This document shows, piece after piece, positions 8,776 through 20,863 of a stretch of 55,722 bases of DNA. The position numbers were made by a program, and so were the translations under genes. The DNA comes from Agrococcus beijingensis (GTDB lineage Bacteria > Actinomycetota > Actinomycetes > Actinomycetales > Microbacteriaceae), in assembly GCF_030758955.1 (NCBI RefSeq), contig NZ_CP132360.1, forward strand, positions 1,219,758 through 1,275,479. Direction: 5' to 3'. The notes below the pieces were generated by a model that saw only the letters and a list, made by a program, of their open reading frames with translations, made no database searches and was not told the origin of the DNA. Every line of letters begins with the position of its first letter. Position 1 is the first letter of the stretch.

Positions 8776-10283
8776 TGGACTTCTCCAACCTCGTGCCCGT
8801 GCCCGTGCTGCTGCCGCTGCTCGGCGCCGGCATCACGCTCGTGCTCGCCCGCCACCCCAAGTGGCAGCGGATCGTCTCGGGCTCCACGCTCGGGCTCGTC
8901 GCAGCCTTCGCGCTCATCCTCTGCCTCGCCGCCGATGCGCAGGGCCCGATCGTGCTCTGGGTCGGTGCGTGGCCAGACGGGCTGGGCATCGTGCTCGTCG
9001 CCGACCGCCTCTCGGCGCTGCTGGTGCTCGTCTCCAGCATCGTCACGGCCTTGGTCGTCATCTTCCCCTCGCGCCGCGACATCGCCGACAGCGCCGACGG
9101 GGCGCCGGTCTCGGTGTTCCATCCGACGTTCCTGGTGCTGACGGCCGGCGTCGCGAACGCGTTCCTGGCCGGCGACCTCTTCAACCTCTTCGTCGGCTTC
9201 GAGATGCTGCTGTTCTCGTCGTACGTGCTCATCATGCTGGGTGCCACCAAGGAGCGCGTGCGCGCCGGCAGCACCTACGTGATCGTCAGCGTCGTCTCGT
9301 CGACGCTCTTCCTGCTGGCGCTGTCGATCGTCTACGGCGCCACCGGCACGGTGAGCTTCGCGCAGCTGCCCGAGCGGCTCGCCGAGCTCGATCCCGGCAT
9401 GCAGCTGACGATCCAGCTGCTGCTGCTCGTGGTGTTCGGCATCAAGGCGGCGGTGTTCCCGCTGCAGGCCTGGCTGCCCGACTCCTACCCGACGGCGCCG
9501 GCGAGCGTCACCGCGGTCTTCGCCGGGCTGCTCACGAAGGTCGGCGTCTTCGCGATCATCCGGCTGCAGACGCTTCTGTTCCCCGAGAGCCCGCTCACCG
9601 ACCTGCTGCTGGTGGTCGCGATCCTCACGATGGTGCTCGGCATCCTCGGCGCGCTGGCGCAGGGCGAGATCAAGCGTCTGCTGTCGTTCACGCTCGTCAG
9701 CCACATCGGCTACATGCTGCTCGGCATCGCGCTCGGCACCGAGCAGGGCCTGGCGGGCGCGATCTTCTACATCGTCCACCACATCCTCGTGCAGACGGCG
9801 CTGTTCATCGTCGTGGGCCTCATCGAGCGCGTCGGCGGCTCGACGAGCCTCGCGCGGCTCGGCGGTCTCGCCTCGGTGCCGCTGCTGGCGGTGCTCTACC
9901 TGCTGCCGGCGCTCAACCTGGGCGGCATCCCGCCGCTGTCGGGCTTCCTCGGCAAGGTGGCACTGATGGATGCGGCGCTCGAGACGGGCACGCCGCTCGC
10001 GGTGCTCTCGGTGGTCGCAGGCGTCGCGACCAGCCTCCTGACCCTGATCGCCGTCATCCGCGTCTGGCAGCGCGCCTTCTGGCAGGACCGCGGCGAGGAC
10101 GACGAACGCGTGCACTCGCTGCGCGTGCTGCCCCGCATCTGGGTCGTCGCGGCGTCGACGCTCGTCGCCATCACCGTGGCCCTCACGGCCCTCGCCGGCC
10201 CGTTGACCGACTACGCCCAGCGCGCATCCGTCGACATCATGGGCGGCGCATACCAGATCGCCGTCGAGGAGGCCATGCCGTGA
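8775..10283 (+). CDS. mrpD: Mrp antiporter subunit D
   Basis: 502 residues, a second complex-I-like proton channel (NuoM/N type) with about 14 helices. Family signatures seen are GDLFNLFVGFEMLLFSSYVL near residues 135-155, KAAVFPLQAWLPDSYPTAPA near 225-245, and IKRLLSFTLVSHIGYMLLG near 300. MrpD works with MrpA in proton movement. It is coupled to mrpC and mrpE by start/stop overlaps on both sides. No key motif appears to be missing. Confidence 0.95.
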   Translation: MDFSNLVPVPVLLPLLGAGITLVLARHPKWQRIVSGSTLGLVAAFALILCLAADAQGPIVLWVGAWPDGLGIVLVADRLSALLVLVSSIVTALVVIFPSRRDIADSADGAPVSVFHPTFLVLTAGVANAFLAGDLFNLFVGFEMLLFSSYVLIMLGATKERVRAGSTYVIVSVVSSTLFLLALSIVYGATGTVSFAQLPERLAELDPGMQLTIQLLLLVVFGIKAAVFPLQAWLPDSYPTAPASVTAVFAGLLTKVGVFAIIRLQTLLFPESPLTDLLLVVAILTMVLGILGALAQGEIKRLLSFTLVSHIGYMLLGIALGTEQGLAGAIFYIVHHILVQTALFIVVGLIERVGGSTSLARLGGLASVPLLAVLYLLPALNLGGIPPLSGFLGKVALMDAALETGTPLAVLSVVAGVATSLLTLIAVIRVWQRAFWQDRGEDDERVHSLRVLPRIWVVAASTLVAITVALTALAGPLTDYAQRASVDIMGGAYQIAVEEAMP

Positions 10284-10813
10284 TGCAGCGCCCCGCCCTC
10301 CGCGCCCGCGCCTCGGTGGTCGCCACGATCGGCCTCGCCCTCATCTGGATGATGCTCTGGGGCGAGCTCTCGCTCGGCGCCGCGCTCTGGGGCGTGATCG
10401 TCGCGCTGCTCATCCAGATCGCGTTCCCGCTGCCCGAGGTGCCCGAGCTCGAGTCGTTCCGGCCGATCGGCTTCCTGCGGCTGGTGCTGGTGACGCTGTG
10501 GGGCCTGCTCATCTCGTCGTTCCAGGTCGCCGCGCAGGTGGTCGCGTTCTGGCGGCCGACGCGCAACGCGATCATCCGCGTCGAGCTGCGCAGCGACTCG
10601 ACGTTCATCACCGTCATCACCGCAGAGCTGGTGACGCTCGTGCCCGGCTCGGTGGCGATCGACGCCGGCGCCGGCTGGCTGCTCGTGCACGTGTTCGACG
10701 CCTCGACCGACGCGGCGATCGACAGCGCGCGGGCGAAGGTCCGCGCGACCGAGGCGACCGTGCTGCGCGCCTTCGGCACCCCCGAGGACCGTGCGCTGCT
10801 GGAGGTGGACTGA
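10283..10813 (+). CDS. mrpE: Mrp antiporter subunit E
   Basis: 176 residues with helices near residues 10-45 and 60-80 and a soluble C-terminal half. RVELRSDSTFITVITAELVT followed by LVPGSVAID is the MnhE signature; MrpE is needed for antiporter assembly. ATG 10283 overlaps the mrpD TGA, and GTG 10280 is an in-frame alternative. The stop overlaps the mrpF ATG (TGATG). Confidence 0.93.
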   Translation: MQRPALRARASVVATIGLALIWMMLWGELSLGAALWGVIVALLIQIAFPLPEVPELESFRPIGFLRLVLVTLWGLLISSFQVAAQVVAFWRPTRNAIIRVELRSDSTFITVITAELVTLVPGSVAIDAGAGWLLVHVFDASTDAAIDSARAKVRATEATVLRAFGTPEDRALLEVD

Positions 10814-11151
10814 TGGAGGTCGTGCTGTTCATCGCCGGCGCGATGCTCGTGGCGGCTGCGGCGCTCACCCTGGTCCGCATCGTGCGCGGACCCGGCCCGA
10901 GCGACCGCGTGGTCGCCACCGACGTGCTCATCACGACGGTCGCCGGCGGGCTCGCGGTGGAGGCGGCCATCAACGACCACCACTACACGATCCCGGTGAT
11001 CCTGGTGATCTCGCTGCTGGCCTTCGCGGGCACCGTCTCGATGGCGCGCTTCGTCGCCGGCCGCGAGGGCGTGGTCGGGCGCGGCCCGACCGCGCGCGAC
11101 CGCCAGCGCGGGCTCGAGGGCGACGGCCCGGCCGAGGGGGATGGCGCATGA
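10813..11151 (+). CDS. mrpF: Mrp antiporter subunit F
   Basis: 112 residues with three helices. RIVRGPGPSDRVVATD, which follows the first helix, is the MnhF hallmark. The tail is polar and charged. It is coupled to mrpE upstream and to mrpG downstream (ATGA at 11148). Confidence 0.93.
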   Translation: MEVVLFIAGAMLVAAAALTLVRIVRGPGPSDRVVATDVLITTVAGGLAVEAAINDHHYTIPVILVISLLAFAGTVSMARFVAGREGVVGRGPTARDRQRGLEGDGPAEGDGA

Positions 11152-11519
11152 CGCTCGAAGCCGTGCTCGACGTGGTCGGCGCGATCCTGATCCTGATCGG
11201 TGCGTCCTTCACGCTCACCGCCGCGATCGGCCTCGTGCGGCTGCCCGACGTGCTCAACCGCATGCACGCGGCGTCGAAGCCGCAGTCGCTGGGCTTCCTG
11301 CTGCTGTGCCTGGGGCTCGCCTTCGTGCTGCGCGAGGGCAGCGCGACCGCGATGCTCGCCGTCGCCGCCGGGCTGCAGCTCGTGACGGCGCCGGTCGCCA
11401 CCCAGATGATGGCCAAGGCCGCGCACCGCACCAAGCAGTACCGCGCCGACCTGGTGGTCGACGACGCCGACCGAGAGGCGGATGCGGACGGTCGCGATGA
11501 GGACGACGCGACCCGATAG
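11148..11519 (+). CDS. mrpG: Mrp antiporter subunit G
   Basis: 123 residues with three helices. [20 protein letters not shown] is the MnhG signature. The C-terminal tail is Asp/Glu/Arg-rich. This is the last gene of the seven-domain, six-gene Mrp operon. No hairpin terminator is obvious in the 35 nt before the glycine riboswitch, so some readthrough into gcvT is possible. Confidence 0.93.
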   Translation: MTLEAVLDVVGAILILIGASFTLTAAIGLVRLPDVLNRMHAASKPQSLGFLLLCLGLAFVLREGSATAMLAVAAGLQLVTAPVATQMMAKAAHRTKQYRADLVVDDADREADADGRDEDDATR

Positions 11520-11554
11520 GATCGGGTCAGAAACGCACAGCCGGCCGCTGCACG

Positions 11555-11699
11555 CCCGTGTGGGAGAGCCCCTCCGGGGGCACCGAAGGAGCAAGCCTCC
11601 CCGCCAATCTCTCAGGTCCTCGAACCACACGGGAAGGCCACACTGGAGCGACCGGCTGCCGGTCGCGACTGTGGGGGAGTCCAGATCTCAGGAGGACTC
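11555..11699 (+). promoter_or_regulatory. Glycine riboswitch (single aptamer) controlling gcvT
   Basis: The aptamer core is recognisable: GTGGGAGAGCC (11560-11570), CACCGAAGGAGCAA (11581-11594) and AATCTCTCAGG (11606-11616). P1 is a perfect 9-bp helix, CCCGTGTGG (11555-11563) with CCACACGGG (11625-11633). A second CCACAC at 11638-11643 could compete for the same 5' strand. There follow an 8-bp hairpin (GCGACCGG 11648-11655 with CCGGTCGC 11659-11666) and a hairpin GAGTCC 11677-11682 / GGACTC 11694-11699 that captures part of the AGGAGG ribosome binding site just before ATG 11700. Only one aptamer core is present; the CACTGGAG segment resembles the vestigial partner of singleton glycine switches. 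Control is probably translational, with glycine turning the operon on. Confidence 0.92.
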
Positions 11700-12812
11700 A
11701 TGACCGCATCGGGCTCATCGCAGCCGGCTTCGCCGCTGCTCGCGGTGCACGAGGCTGCCGGGGCGCAGCTGATCGACTTCGCGGGGTGGCAGATGCCCGT
11801 GCGCTACGGCTCCGACCTCGCCGAGCACCAGGCCGTGCGCGAGCGCGCGGGCCTGTTCGACCTCAGCCACATGGCCGAGCTGCGCGTCAGCGGAGCGCAG
11901 GCCGGCGAGTTCCTCGACCACGCGCTCGCCGGGCGCCTGTCGACCATCGAGCTGTGGCAGGCGAAGTACTCGCTGCTGCTGGCCGAGCACGGCGGCATCA
12001 TCGACGACCTGATCGTCTACCGCGTGGCCGACGCCGAGTTCCTCGTCGTCGCGAACGCCTCGAACCGCCACGCGGCGCTCGAGGCGCTCACCGCCCGCAT
12101 CGCGGCGTTCGACGCGACGATCGTCGACGAGACCGAGCAGACCGCGCTGGTCGCCGTGCAGGGCCCGTTCGCCGCGGCCATCGTCGAGTCGATCGGCCTC
12201 GAGTCGGAGCCGCTCGACGGCCTGCGCTACTACCGCAGCCTCCCCGCGGTCTTCGAGGGCGAGGACGTGCTGCTCGCCCGCACCGGCTACACCGGCGAGG
12301 ACGGCTTCGAGCTCTACATCGCCGCGCACGCCGCAGAAGACCTGTGGCGCGCGATCACCATCGCCGGCGAGTCGCACGGCCTGGCGCTGTGCGGCCTGGC
12401 CGCCCGCGACACCCTGCGCCTCGAGGCGGGCATGCCGCTCTACGGCAACGAGCTCTCGCTCGACGTGCTGCCCGCCCAGGTGGGGCTCGGCCGCGTCGTC
12501 GCGCTGAAGACCAAGGGCGACTTCGTGGGCCGCGCCGCCATCGAGGCCGGCCCCGCCGAGGGCGCCCCGGTGCTCGTCGGGCTCGTCGCCGAGGGACGCC
12601 GCGCGCCCCGCTCCGGCTACCCCGTGCTCGACGGCGACCGCGTCGTCGGCACCATCACCAGCGGCGCGCTGTCGCCGACGCTCGGCCATCCCATCGCGAT
12701 GGCGCTCGTCGAGCCCGGCTCCGCCGACTCCGACTCCCTGAAGGTCGACGTCCGCGGCACGCAGCTGCCCGCGACGGCCACCGACCTGCCGTTCTACAAG
12801 CGAGAGGCATGA
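11700..12812 (+). CDS. gcvT: Glycine cleavage system T protein (aminomethyltransferase)
   Basis: 370 residues, full length. GcvT transfers the methylene group from the aminomethyl-lipoyl H protein to tetrahydrofolate and releases ammonia. Visible motifs are the N-terminal [18 protein letters not shown], the folate-binding LFDLSHMAE, then [14 protein letters not shown] and [20 protein letters not shown]. The start ATG follows AGGAGG with a 4-nt gap, and that site sits in the riboswitch expression platform. The stop overlaps an ATG upstream of gcvH. Confidence 0.95.
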   Translation: MTASGSSQPASPLLAVHEAAGAQLIDFAGWQMPVRYGSDLAEHQAVRERAGLFDLSHMAELRVSGAQAGEFLDHALAGRLSTIELWQAKYSLLLAEHGGIIDDLIVYRVADAEFLVVANASNRHAALEALTARIAAFDATIVDETEQTALVAVQGPFAAAIVESIGLESEPLDGLRYYRSLPAVFEGEDVLLARTGYTGEDGFELYIAAHAAEDLWRAITIAGESHGLALCGLAARDTLRLEAGMPLYGNELSLDVLPAQVGLGRVVALKTKGDFVGRAAIEAGPAEGAPVLVGLVAEGRRAPRSGYPVLDGDRVVGTITSGALSPTLGHPIAMALVEPGSADSDSLKVDVRGTQLPATATDLPFYKREA

Positions 12813-12814
12813 CC

Positions 12815-13173
12815 ATGAGCGACACCCAGTACACCGCCGACCACGAGTGGGTCCGCGTCGAGGGCGACCTCGCCACGATCGGCATCACCGACTTCGCGCA
12901 GAACGCCCTCGGCGACGTCGTGTTCGTCGACCTGCCCGGCATCGGCCGCTCGTTCGCCGCCGGCGAGGCGCTCGGCGAGATCGAGTCGACGAAGTCGGTC
13001 GGCGAGCTCATCGCCCCCGCGGCCGGCGAGGTCGTCGAGGTCAACGACGAGGTCGCGGGCGACCCGACGCTCGTGAACTCCGCGGCCGAGGGCGCCGGCT
13101 GGCTCATCAAGGTGCGCTTCTCCGAGCAGCCCGAGCTGCTCGACGAGGCCGCCTACCGAGAGCTCACCGCCTG

Positions 13174-13174
<1 letters not shown>
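12815..13174 (+). CDS. gcvH: Glycine cleavage system H protein (lipoyl carrier)
   Basis: 119 residues. GcvH shuttles the aminomethyl group between GcvP, GcvT and lipoamide dehydrogenase on a lipoylated lysine, here K60 in [25 protein letters not shown] at the N terminus is typical. ATG 12815 is preferred because GAGAGG lies 7 nt upstream; ATG 12809, which overlaps the gcvT stop, is the alternative. The TGATG overlap at 13172-13176 couples it to gcvP. Confidence 0.95.
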
Positions 13175-16019
<2,845 letters not shown>

Positions 16020-16020
<1 letters not shown>

Positions 16021-17864
16021 TGCCCCTGGCAGCTCGCCGCTCGAGCGCACCGATCGCCGCGAGAGCCGTCACCACGACGGCGATCGCGGCGATCGCGGCG
16101 ATGCTGCTCTCGGCTTGCGGCGGCCCGGAGTTCACGCCTCGCCTGCAGGCCGGCACGAGCGTCGAGGTCGCGTGGAGCGGCGAGCTGACCGACGGCAACG
16201 CCGCGAGCACGACGGGCGCGACCGAGGGCAACCGCGACGTCGCCGCCATGACGCGCGGCGCCTTCGCGGTGATCGACGCCGACAGCGAGCACCGCGAGGA
16301 CCCGTCGTTCGGGGTCGCGTCGATCGTCGAGGGCACCGGACCGACGGGGTCCCGGGCGACGGGCTCCGACTTCACCGTGCGCTACGACCTCGCCGACCAC
16401 GTGCGCTGGAGCGACGGGGTGCCGCTCGACGGCGCCGACCTGATGCTCGCGTGGGCCGCGAGCTCGAACGCCCTCTCGACGCCGGACCTCGACGTCGCCG
16501 CCCTGCGCGGCGCCGACGGCCGGCTCGACCTCGCCGAGACCGAGGTCTGGTTCGACGTGGCGGATGCGGGGGGCATGGTCCACGCGGAGGACCGGCCCGT
16601 GCGCGACGACTGGGCGCGCTCGATCGAGGTGCCGTTCGCGCAGCCCGTGCCCGACTGGCGCACGGCGCTCGAGGTGGCGGTGCCCGCGCACGTCGTGGGC
16701 CGCGCCGCGTTCGGCGTCGACGACCCGATGGAGGCGAAGCAGCGGGTGCTCGACGCGATCGACCGCGCAGACCCCACCGCGCTCGCTCCGCTCGCCGAGG
16801 CGTGGAGCACGGCGCTGCGCATCGACGCCGCGTCACCCGATCCCGCCGCGCTGCTCTCGAGCGGCCCGTACCGCGTCGAGTCGATCCGCGACGGCCGCCT
16901 CGAGCTCGTCGCCAACGCCGACTACGTCGGCGCGCAGGGCGCGGGCGTCGAGCGCATCGCGCTGCGGGACGTCGCCGACCAGGCCGCGGCGCTCGCCGGC
17001 GTCGTGGCGGGCGAGATCGACGTGGCGACCGTGCGCCCGACCGACGCCGACGCCGACGCGATCCGCGACCTCGACCGCGGCGGCAGCACGCTGCTCGACG
17101 ACGGCGACGGCACCCGCTGGGAGCTCGTGGTGCGCGCCGATCGCGCGCCGCTGCAGTCGGTCGAGGCGCGCCGCTCGCTCTTCCACGCCATCGACCGCCG
17201 CGGCCTCGCCGAGGCGGCGCTGGGGGAGCGGGGCGCCGAGACCACCTCGGCCGACTCGGTGCTGTTCCGCCCGGGCACGCGCATCTACGACTACGCGCTC
17301 GAGGACGCCGGCTTCCCGCAGGCGTTCGGCGGCGCCGACGACGAGCTCGCGAACGCCGAGCGCGCCTCGATGGGCATCCCCGCGGGCACGCCCCTGTGCG
17401 TGCGCTACGACCGGGCGGATGCGTTCGCCTCCGCCGCGCTGCCCGCGCTGGCCGCGCAGGCGGCGCTCGCCGGCTGGGCCGTGCAGGACTGCGGCGTCGA
17501 CGACCTCGCCGCCGGCCTCGCCCAGCCCGACTGGAACGTCGTGCTGCAGCGGGTGCCCGCGCCCGCCGACACCGCGGCCGTGGTCGAGCGCTGGCGCGAC
17601 GGCGGCGTCGCCGCCCGCACGGGCCCCGAGCGCGAGGTGCTCCTCGACGAGGCGCTCAGCACCGGCGACCCCGACGCCCTCGAGGAGACGCTGCTCGAGA
17701 TCGAGGCCTCCCTCGTGGCCGACGCCCTCGTGCTGCCGATCGTCGAGCCGTCGGCGCTCACCGTGAGCGCGCCCGGAGTGCAGGGAGTGGCACCCAGGCC
17801 GGGCAGCGCATCCCTCACCTGGAACGCCTGGGAGTGGGGCGTCGAGGCCGCGCCGACGCCCTAG
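16020..17864 (+). CDS. ABC transporter solute-binding lipoprotein (SBP family 5), coupled to gcvP
   Basis: 614 residues. A signal peptide ends in the lipobox LLSACGG (Cys near residue 37), so the mature protein is a membrane-anchored lipoprotein. The fold is a family 5 peptide/nickel-binding protein, recognised by VRWSDGVPLDGADLMLAWAA and by close collinear similarity to the binding protein at 18868-20700 (for example DDPMEAKQRVLDAI against EDPMEAKQAVLDAI). Its ATG overlaps the gcvP TGA (TGATG), so it should be co-translated in the glycine-riboswitch operon. No permease or ATPase directly follows. It may share the importer at 20864-25953 or act as a sensor. Peptide or glycine-derivative uptake is an inference. 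Confidence 0.85.
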
Positions 17865-17870
17865 CCCGGC

Positions 17871-18650
17871 TCAGCCGCCGAACAGCGCCGGGAACGTCGC
17901 GTACGCCCAGGGGTAGCCTGCGAAGACCGCGACGTCGATGAGCGTGTGCGCGACGATGAGCGGCACGAGCCTGCCGGTGCGGGCGTAGAGCCAGCCGAAG
18001 AGCAGGCCCATCGCGAAGTTGCCGATCATGGCGGGCACCCCCTGGTAGAGGTGGTACGCGCCGCGCAGCGCCGCAGTGGCGACGATGATGGGCCACTCGC
18101 CCCAGCCGAGACGGCGCAGCCGCGCGAAGAGGTAGCCGACGACGATGACCTCCTCGGTCAGGCCCGCCCGCAGCGCCGAGAGCAGCAGCACCGGCACCGT
18201 GAACCAGTCCGCGTCGAGCGGGGAGGGCACGACGTTGACCGTGAGCCCCAGCGAGCGGCCGAGCAGGTAGAGCGCGAGGCCCGGGATGCCGATGACGAGC
18301 ACGAGCGCCACGCCCGACAGGCCGTCCTTCACGGGTCTCGCCGCATCGATGCCGAGCGCCCCGAGGTGCGGGCGGCGCGAGCGCCACAGCAGCCAGCACA
18401 CCAGCGCCACCGGCACCAGGTCGAGGGTGATGCCGGTGAGCTGGTAGGCCAGGTCGAGCCACGCCCGGTCGGAGCGCGTCGGGTTGAGCGCGACCGACTG
18501 CTCGCCGATCGGCTCGGGCCGCGTCGACACGTCGACGAACTGCAGCACCGACCACAGCGCGCTCGCGCCGAGCGAGAGCAGCAGCACGATCGCCAGCTCC
18601 CACCAGAGCCGTCGCTGCGTGGGCACCGGGGGGCGGATGGGCTGGGTCAC
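17871..18650 (-). CDS. CPBP family intramembrane protein (CAAX protease-like)
   Basis: 259 residues with about seven membrane helices. The CPBP core is present: EEVIVVGYLFARL (motif 1), RGAYHLYQG (motif 2) and AHTLIDVAVF (motif 4). The Arg normally found in EExxxR is Val here, as I recall for a related actinobacterial subgroup. Members include prenyl-protein endopeptidases and proteins of unknown role, so the substrate is unknown. GTG 18650 is chosen because TACCCT (18662-18657, minus) lies exactly 6 nt upstream, giving a leaderless transcript; a longer frame begins at 18740. It converges with the lipoprotein gene, with a gap of only 6 bp. Confidence 0.85.
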   Translation of the reverse strand: MTQPIRPPVPTQRRLWWELAIVLLLSLGASALWSVLQFVDVSTRPEPIGEQSVALNPTRSDRAWLDLAYQLTGITLDLVPVALVCWLLWRSRRPHLGALGIDAARPVKDGLSGVALVLVIGIPGLALYLLGRSLGLTVNVVPSPLDADWFTVPVLLLSALRAGLTEEVIVVGYLFARLRRLGWGEWPIIVATAALRGAYHLYQGVPAMIGNFAMGLLFGWLYARTGRLVPLIVAHTLIDVAVFAGYPWAYATFPALFGG

Positions 18651-18867
18651 GCCTCCAGGGTACGGCCGCGATTCCGCGCGTCCGGTCGGGCGCTGCCGCA
18701 CGACTGTTGCGCTTGGATCGATCCGCGCGCGCCTGATCACGGTTGTGCACCGAGTTGGTAACGATCCGGTGTCCTAGGGCTCGGGCCGCTCGCGCCGGCC
18801 CTACAGTGGCACTCATCCAGAGCACTGCGGCTGTCTGGCCGCGCGCTCACCTTGCACAGGAGGAACA

Positions 18868-20700
18868 TTGAGGATCAAGCGATTCGCTGCGGGCGGCGTG
18901 CTGCTCGCGACGGGCGCGCTCGTCCTCTCCGCTTGCACGCCTACTCAGGCGCCAGGAGCGGAGATCGTCGAGGGCACGTCCATCACTGTCGCGTGGAACC
19001 AGCCGTTCTACTCGGCCAACGGCAACACGTCGTTCGGCAACGCGACTGCGAACAACAACATCAACTACATGACGTACGGCGGGTTCTGGTACTACGACAA
19101 CACCCCCGAGCTGCAGCGCGACGAGTCGTTCGGCACGTACGAGCTGGTCTCCGAGGAGCCGCTCCAGGTGCAGTACACGATGAACGAGGCGGCGCAGTGG
19201 AGCGATGAGGTTCCCGTCGACGCCGCCGACCTGATGCTGGGCTGGGCTGCCATCTCCGGTGCGTTCAACACGGCCGACTTCGACGCCACCGAGTTCCAGG
19301 ACCCGGAGACCGGCGCGTTCACGACCGAGTTCCCCGAGGGCACCGTCTACTTCGACTCGGGCGCCACGCCCGACTCGGGCCTCGGCCTCGTGCGCGACAC
19401 GCCTGAGGTCAACGAGGACGGCCGCGGCGTGCTCATGACGTACTCCGACTTCTACGTCGACTGGGAGCTGGCGTTCAACGGCGGTCTGCCCGCCCACGTG
19501 ATCGCGCAGCGCGCGCTCGGCATCGAAGACCCGATGGAGGCCAAGCAGGCCGTCCTCGACGCGATCCAGAACGAGGACCTCGAGGTCATCGGTCAGCTCG
19601 CCGCCGAGTGGAACACGGGCTTCAACTTCACCGAGATGCCGTCCGACACGTCGGTGCTCACGGCCAACGGCCCGTACATGATCAGCGACTTCGTCGCCGA
19701 CCAGTTCATCACGCTGCAGGCCAACGAGAACTACGTGGGCGACCACCAGCCGCAGGTCGAGACGATCACCGTGCGCTTCATCACCGACGCCATGGCTGCG
19801 GTGACCGCGCTCCAGAACGGTGACGTCGACGTCATCCAGCCGCAGGCCACGCCTGACGTCCGCGCCGCCCTCGAGGCGACCGAGGGCATCACGGTCAACT
19901 TCGGCGAGGGTGCGACGTACGAGCACGTCGACCTGCAGTTCGACCAGTCGAAGAACCCCGGCGTCTTCTCGACGCTCGAGGCTCGCCAGTCGTTCCTGAT
20001 GACGATCCCGCGCCAGGAGATCATCGACCGCCTCATCGTCCCGCTGAACCCGGAGGCCACGGTCCGCAACTCGGCCGTCTTCGTCCCGGGCGCTGAGGGC
20101 TACGACGAGTCGGTGGAGAACTCCGGCATCCTCGACACGTACTCCGAGGTCGACATCGAGCAGGCCACGGCGCTGCGCGAGCAGGCCGGTCTTGCCGAGG
20201 GCACCGAGGCCTGCCTCCTGTTCGCCTCGACCAACCCGCGTCGCGTCTCCGAGTACGAGCTCATCCGCGAGTCGGCCGCACAGGCCGGCTGGTCGGTGAC
20301 CGACTGCTCGTCGCCCGAGTGGGGCGGCCTCCTCGGCGCTCCGGGTGTCTACGACGCCTCGCTGTTCGGCTGGCAGTCGACGTCGCTCGGCGTCGCCTCG
20401 GTCGGTCCGAACTTCGAGACCGGCGGCATCAACAACCTCTCCTACTACTCCAACCCGGAGATGGACGAGGTCGTCAAGGAGCTGAACGTCACGGTCGACG
20501 CCGAGCGTCAGCTCGAGCTCCTGAAGGACATCGACCGCATCCTCGTCGAGGACGCGTTCGGCATCACCATCTTCCAGTTCCCGGAGGTGACGGCCTTCTC
20601 GGACCGCATCTCGGGTGTCGACTCGTCGCCGCTCGCGCCGACGATCTTCTGGAACGTGTGGGACTGGACGCCGACCGAGACCAACGTCTCGGGCAGCTGA
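18868..20700 (+). CDS. Peptide-type ABC transporter solute-binding lipoprotein
   Basis: 610 residues. It starts at TTG 18868, four nt after AGGAGGA, and no better start exists. The signal peptide ends in lipobox LVLSACT (Cys near residue 23). The family 5 (DppA/OppA type) body carries QWSDEVPVDAADLMLGW and a long two-lobed C-terminal region. It heads the importer continued by two permeases (20864, 22435) and a fused ATPase (24253), and probably delivers peptides to them. A 12-bp hairpin follows the stop, consistent with higher expression of the binding protein than of the membrane parts. The 217 bp upstream hold the promoter, but no clear -35/-10 pair was fixed. Confidence 0.92.
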   Translation: MRIKRFAAGGVLLATGALVLSACTPTQAPGAEIVEGTSITVAWNQPFYSANGNTSFGNATANNNINYMTYGGFWYYDNTPELQRDESFGTYELVSEEPLQVQYTMNEAAQWSDEVPVDAADLMLGWAAISGAFNTADFDATEFQDPETGAFTTEFPEGTVYFDSGATPDSGLGLVRDTPEVNEDGRGVLMTYSDFYVDWELAFNGGLPAHVIAQRALGIEDPMEAKQAVLDAIQNEDLEVIGQLAAEWNTGFNFTEMPSDTSVLTANGPYMISDFVADQFITLQANENYVGDHQPQVETITVRFITDAMAAVTALQNGDVDVIQPQATPDVRAALEATEGITVNFGEGATYEHVDLQFDQSKNPGVFSTLEARQSFLMTIPRQEIIDRLIVPLNPEATVRNSAVFVPGAEGYDESVENSGILDTYSEVDIEQATALREQAGLAEGTEACLLFASTNPRRVSEYELIRESAAQAGWSVTDCSSPEWGGLLGAPGVYDASLFGWQSTSLGVASVGPNFETGGINNLSYYSNPEMDEVVKELNVTVDAERQLELLKDIDRILVEDAFGITIFQFPEVTAFSDRISGVDSSPLAPTIFWNVWDWTPTETNVSGS

Positions 20701-20755
20701 TAGGCCAGATCGCCTAGGGGCGCATCCACTGCTAGTGTGATGTGGCTTTCAGGCA

Positions 20756-20789
20756 GAGAGGCGCCGGACCACCTGGCCCGGCGCCTCTC
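20756..20789 (+). terminator. 12-bp hairpin between binding protein and permease genes
   Basis: GAGAGGCGCCGG (20756-20767) and CCGGCGCCTCTC (20778-20789) are perfect inverted arms with a 10-nt loop. There is no U run. The position suggests partial termination or protection of the 3' end of the binding-protein mRNA. Confidence 0.65.
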
Positions 20790-20863
20790 GCATGAACTCA
20801 TCCGCACCGCCCGATCGGCGAGCTGCGGGTCCAAATTCACCCGGAACCCAAGGAGGCGAACCG

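Noticed and set aside
11634..11676. A second full glycine aptamer
   Set aside because: Only a short CACTGGAG segment resembles the partner. The conserved core motifs of a second aptamer are absent.
18651..18740. N-terminal extension of the CPBP protein to 18740
   Set aside because: The added 30 residues have no family similarity, and a -10 hexamer lies 6 nt before GTG 18650.
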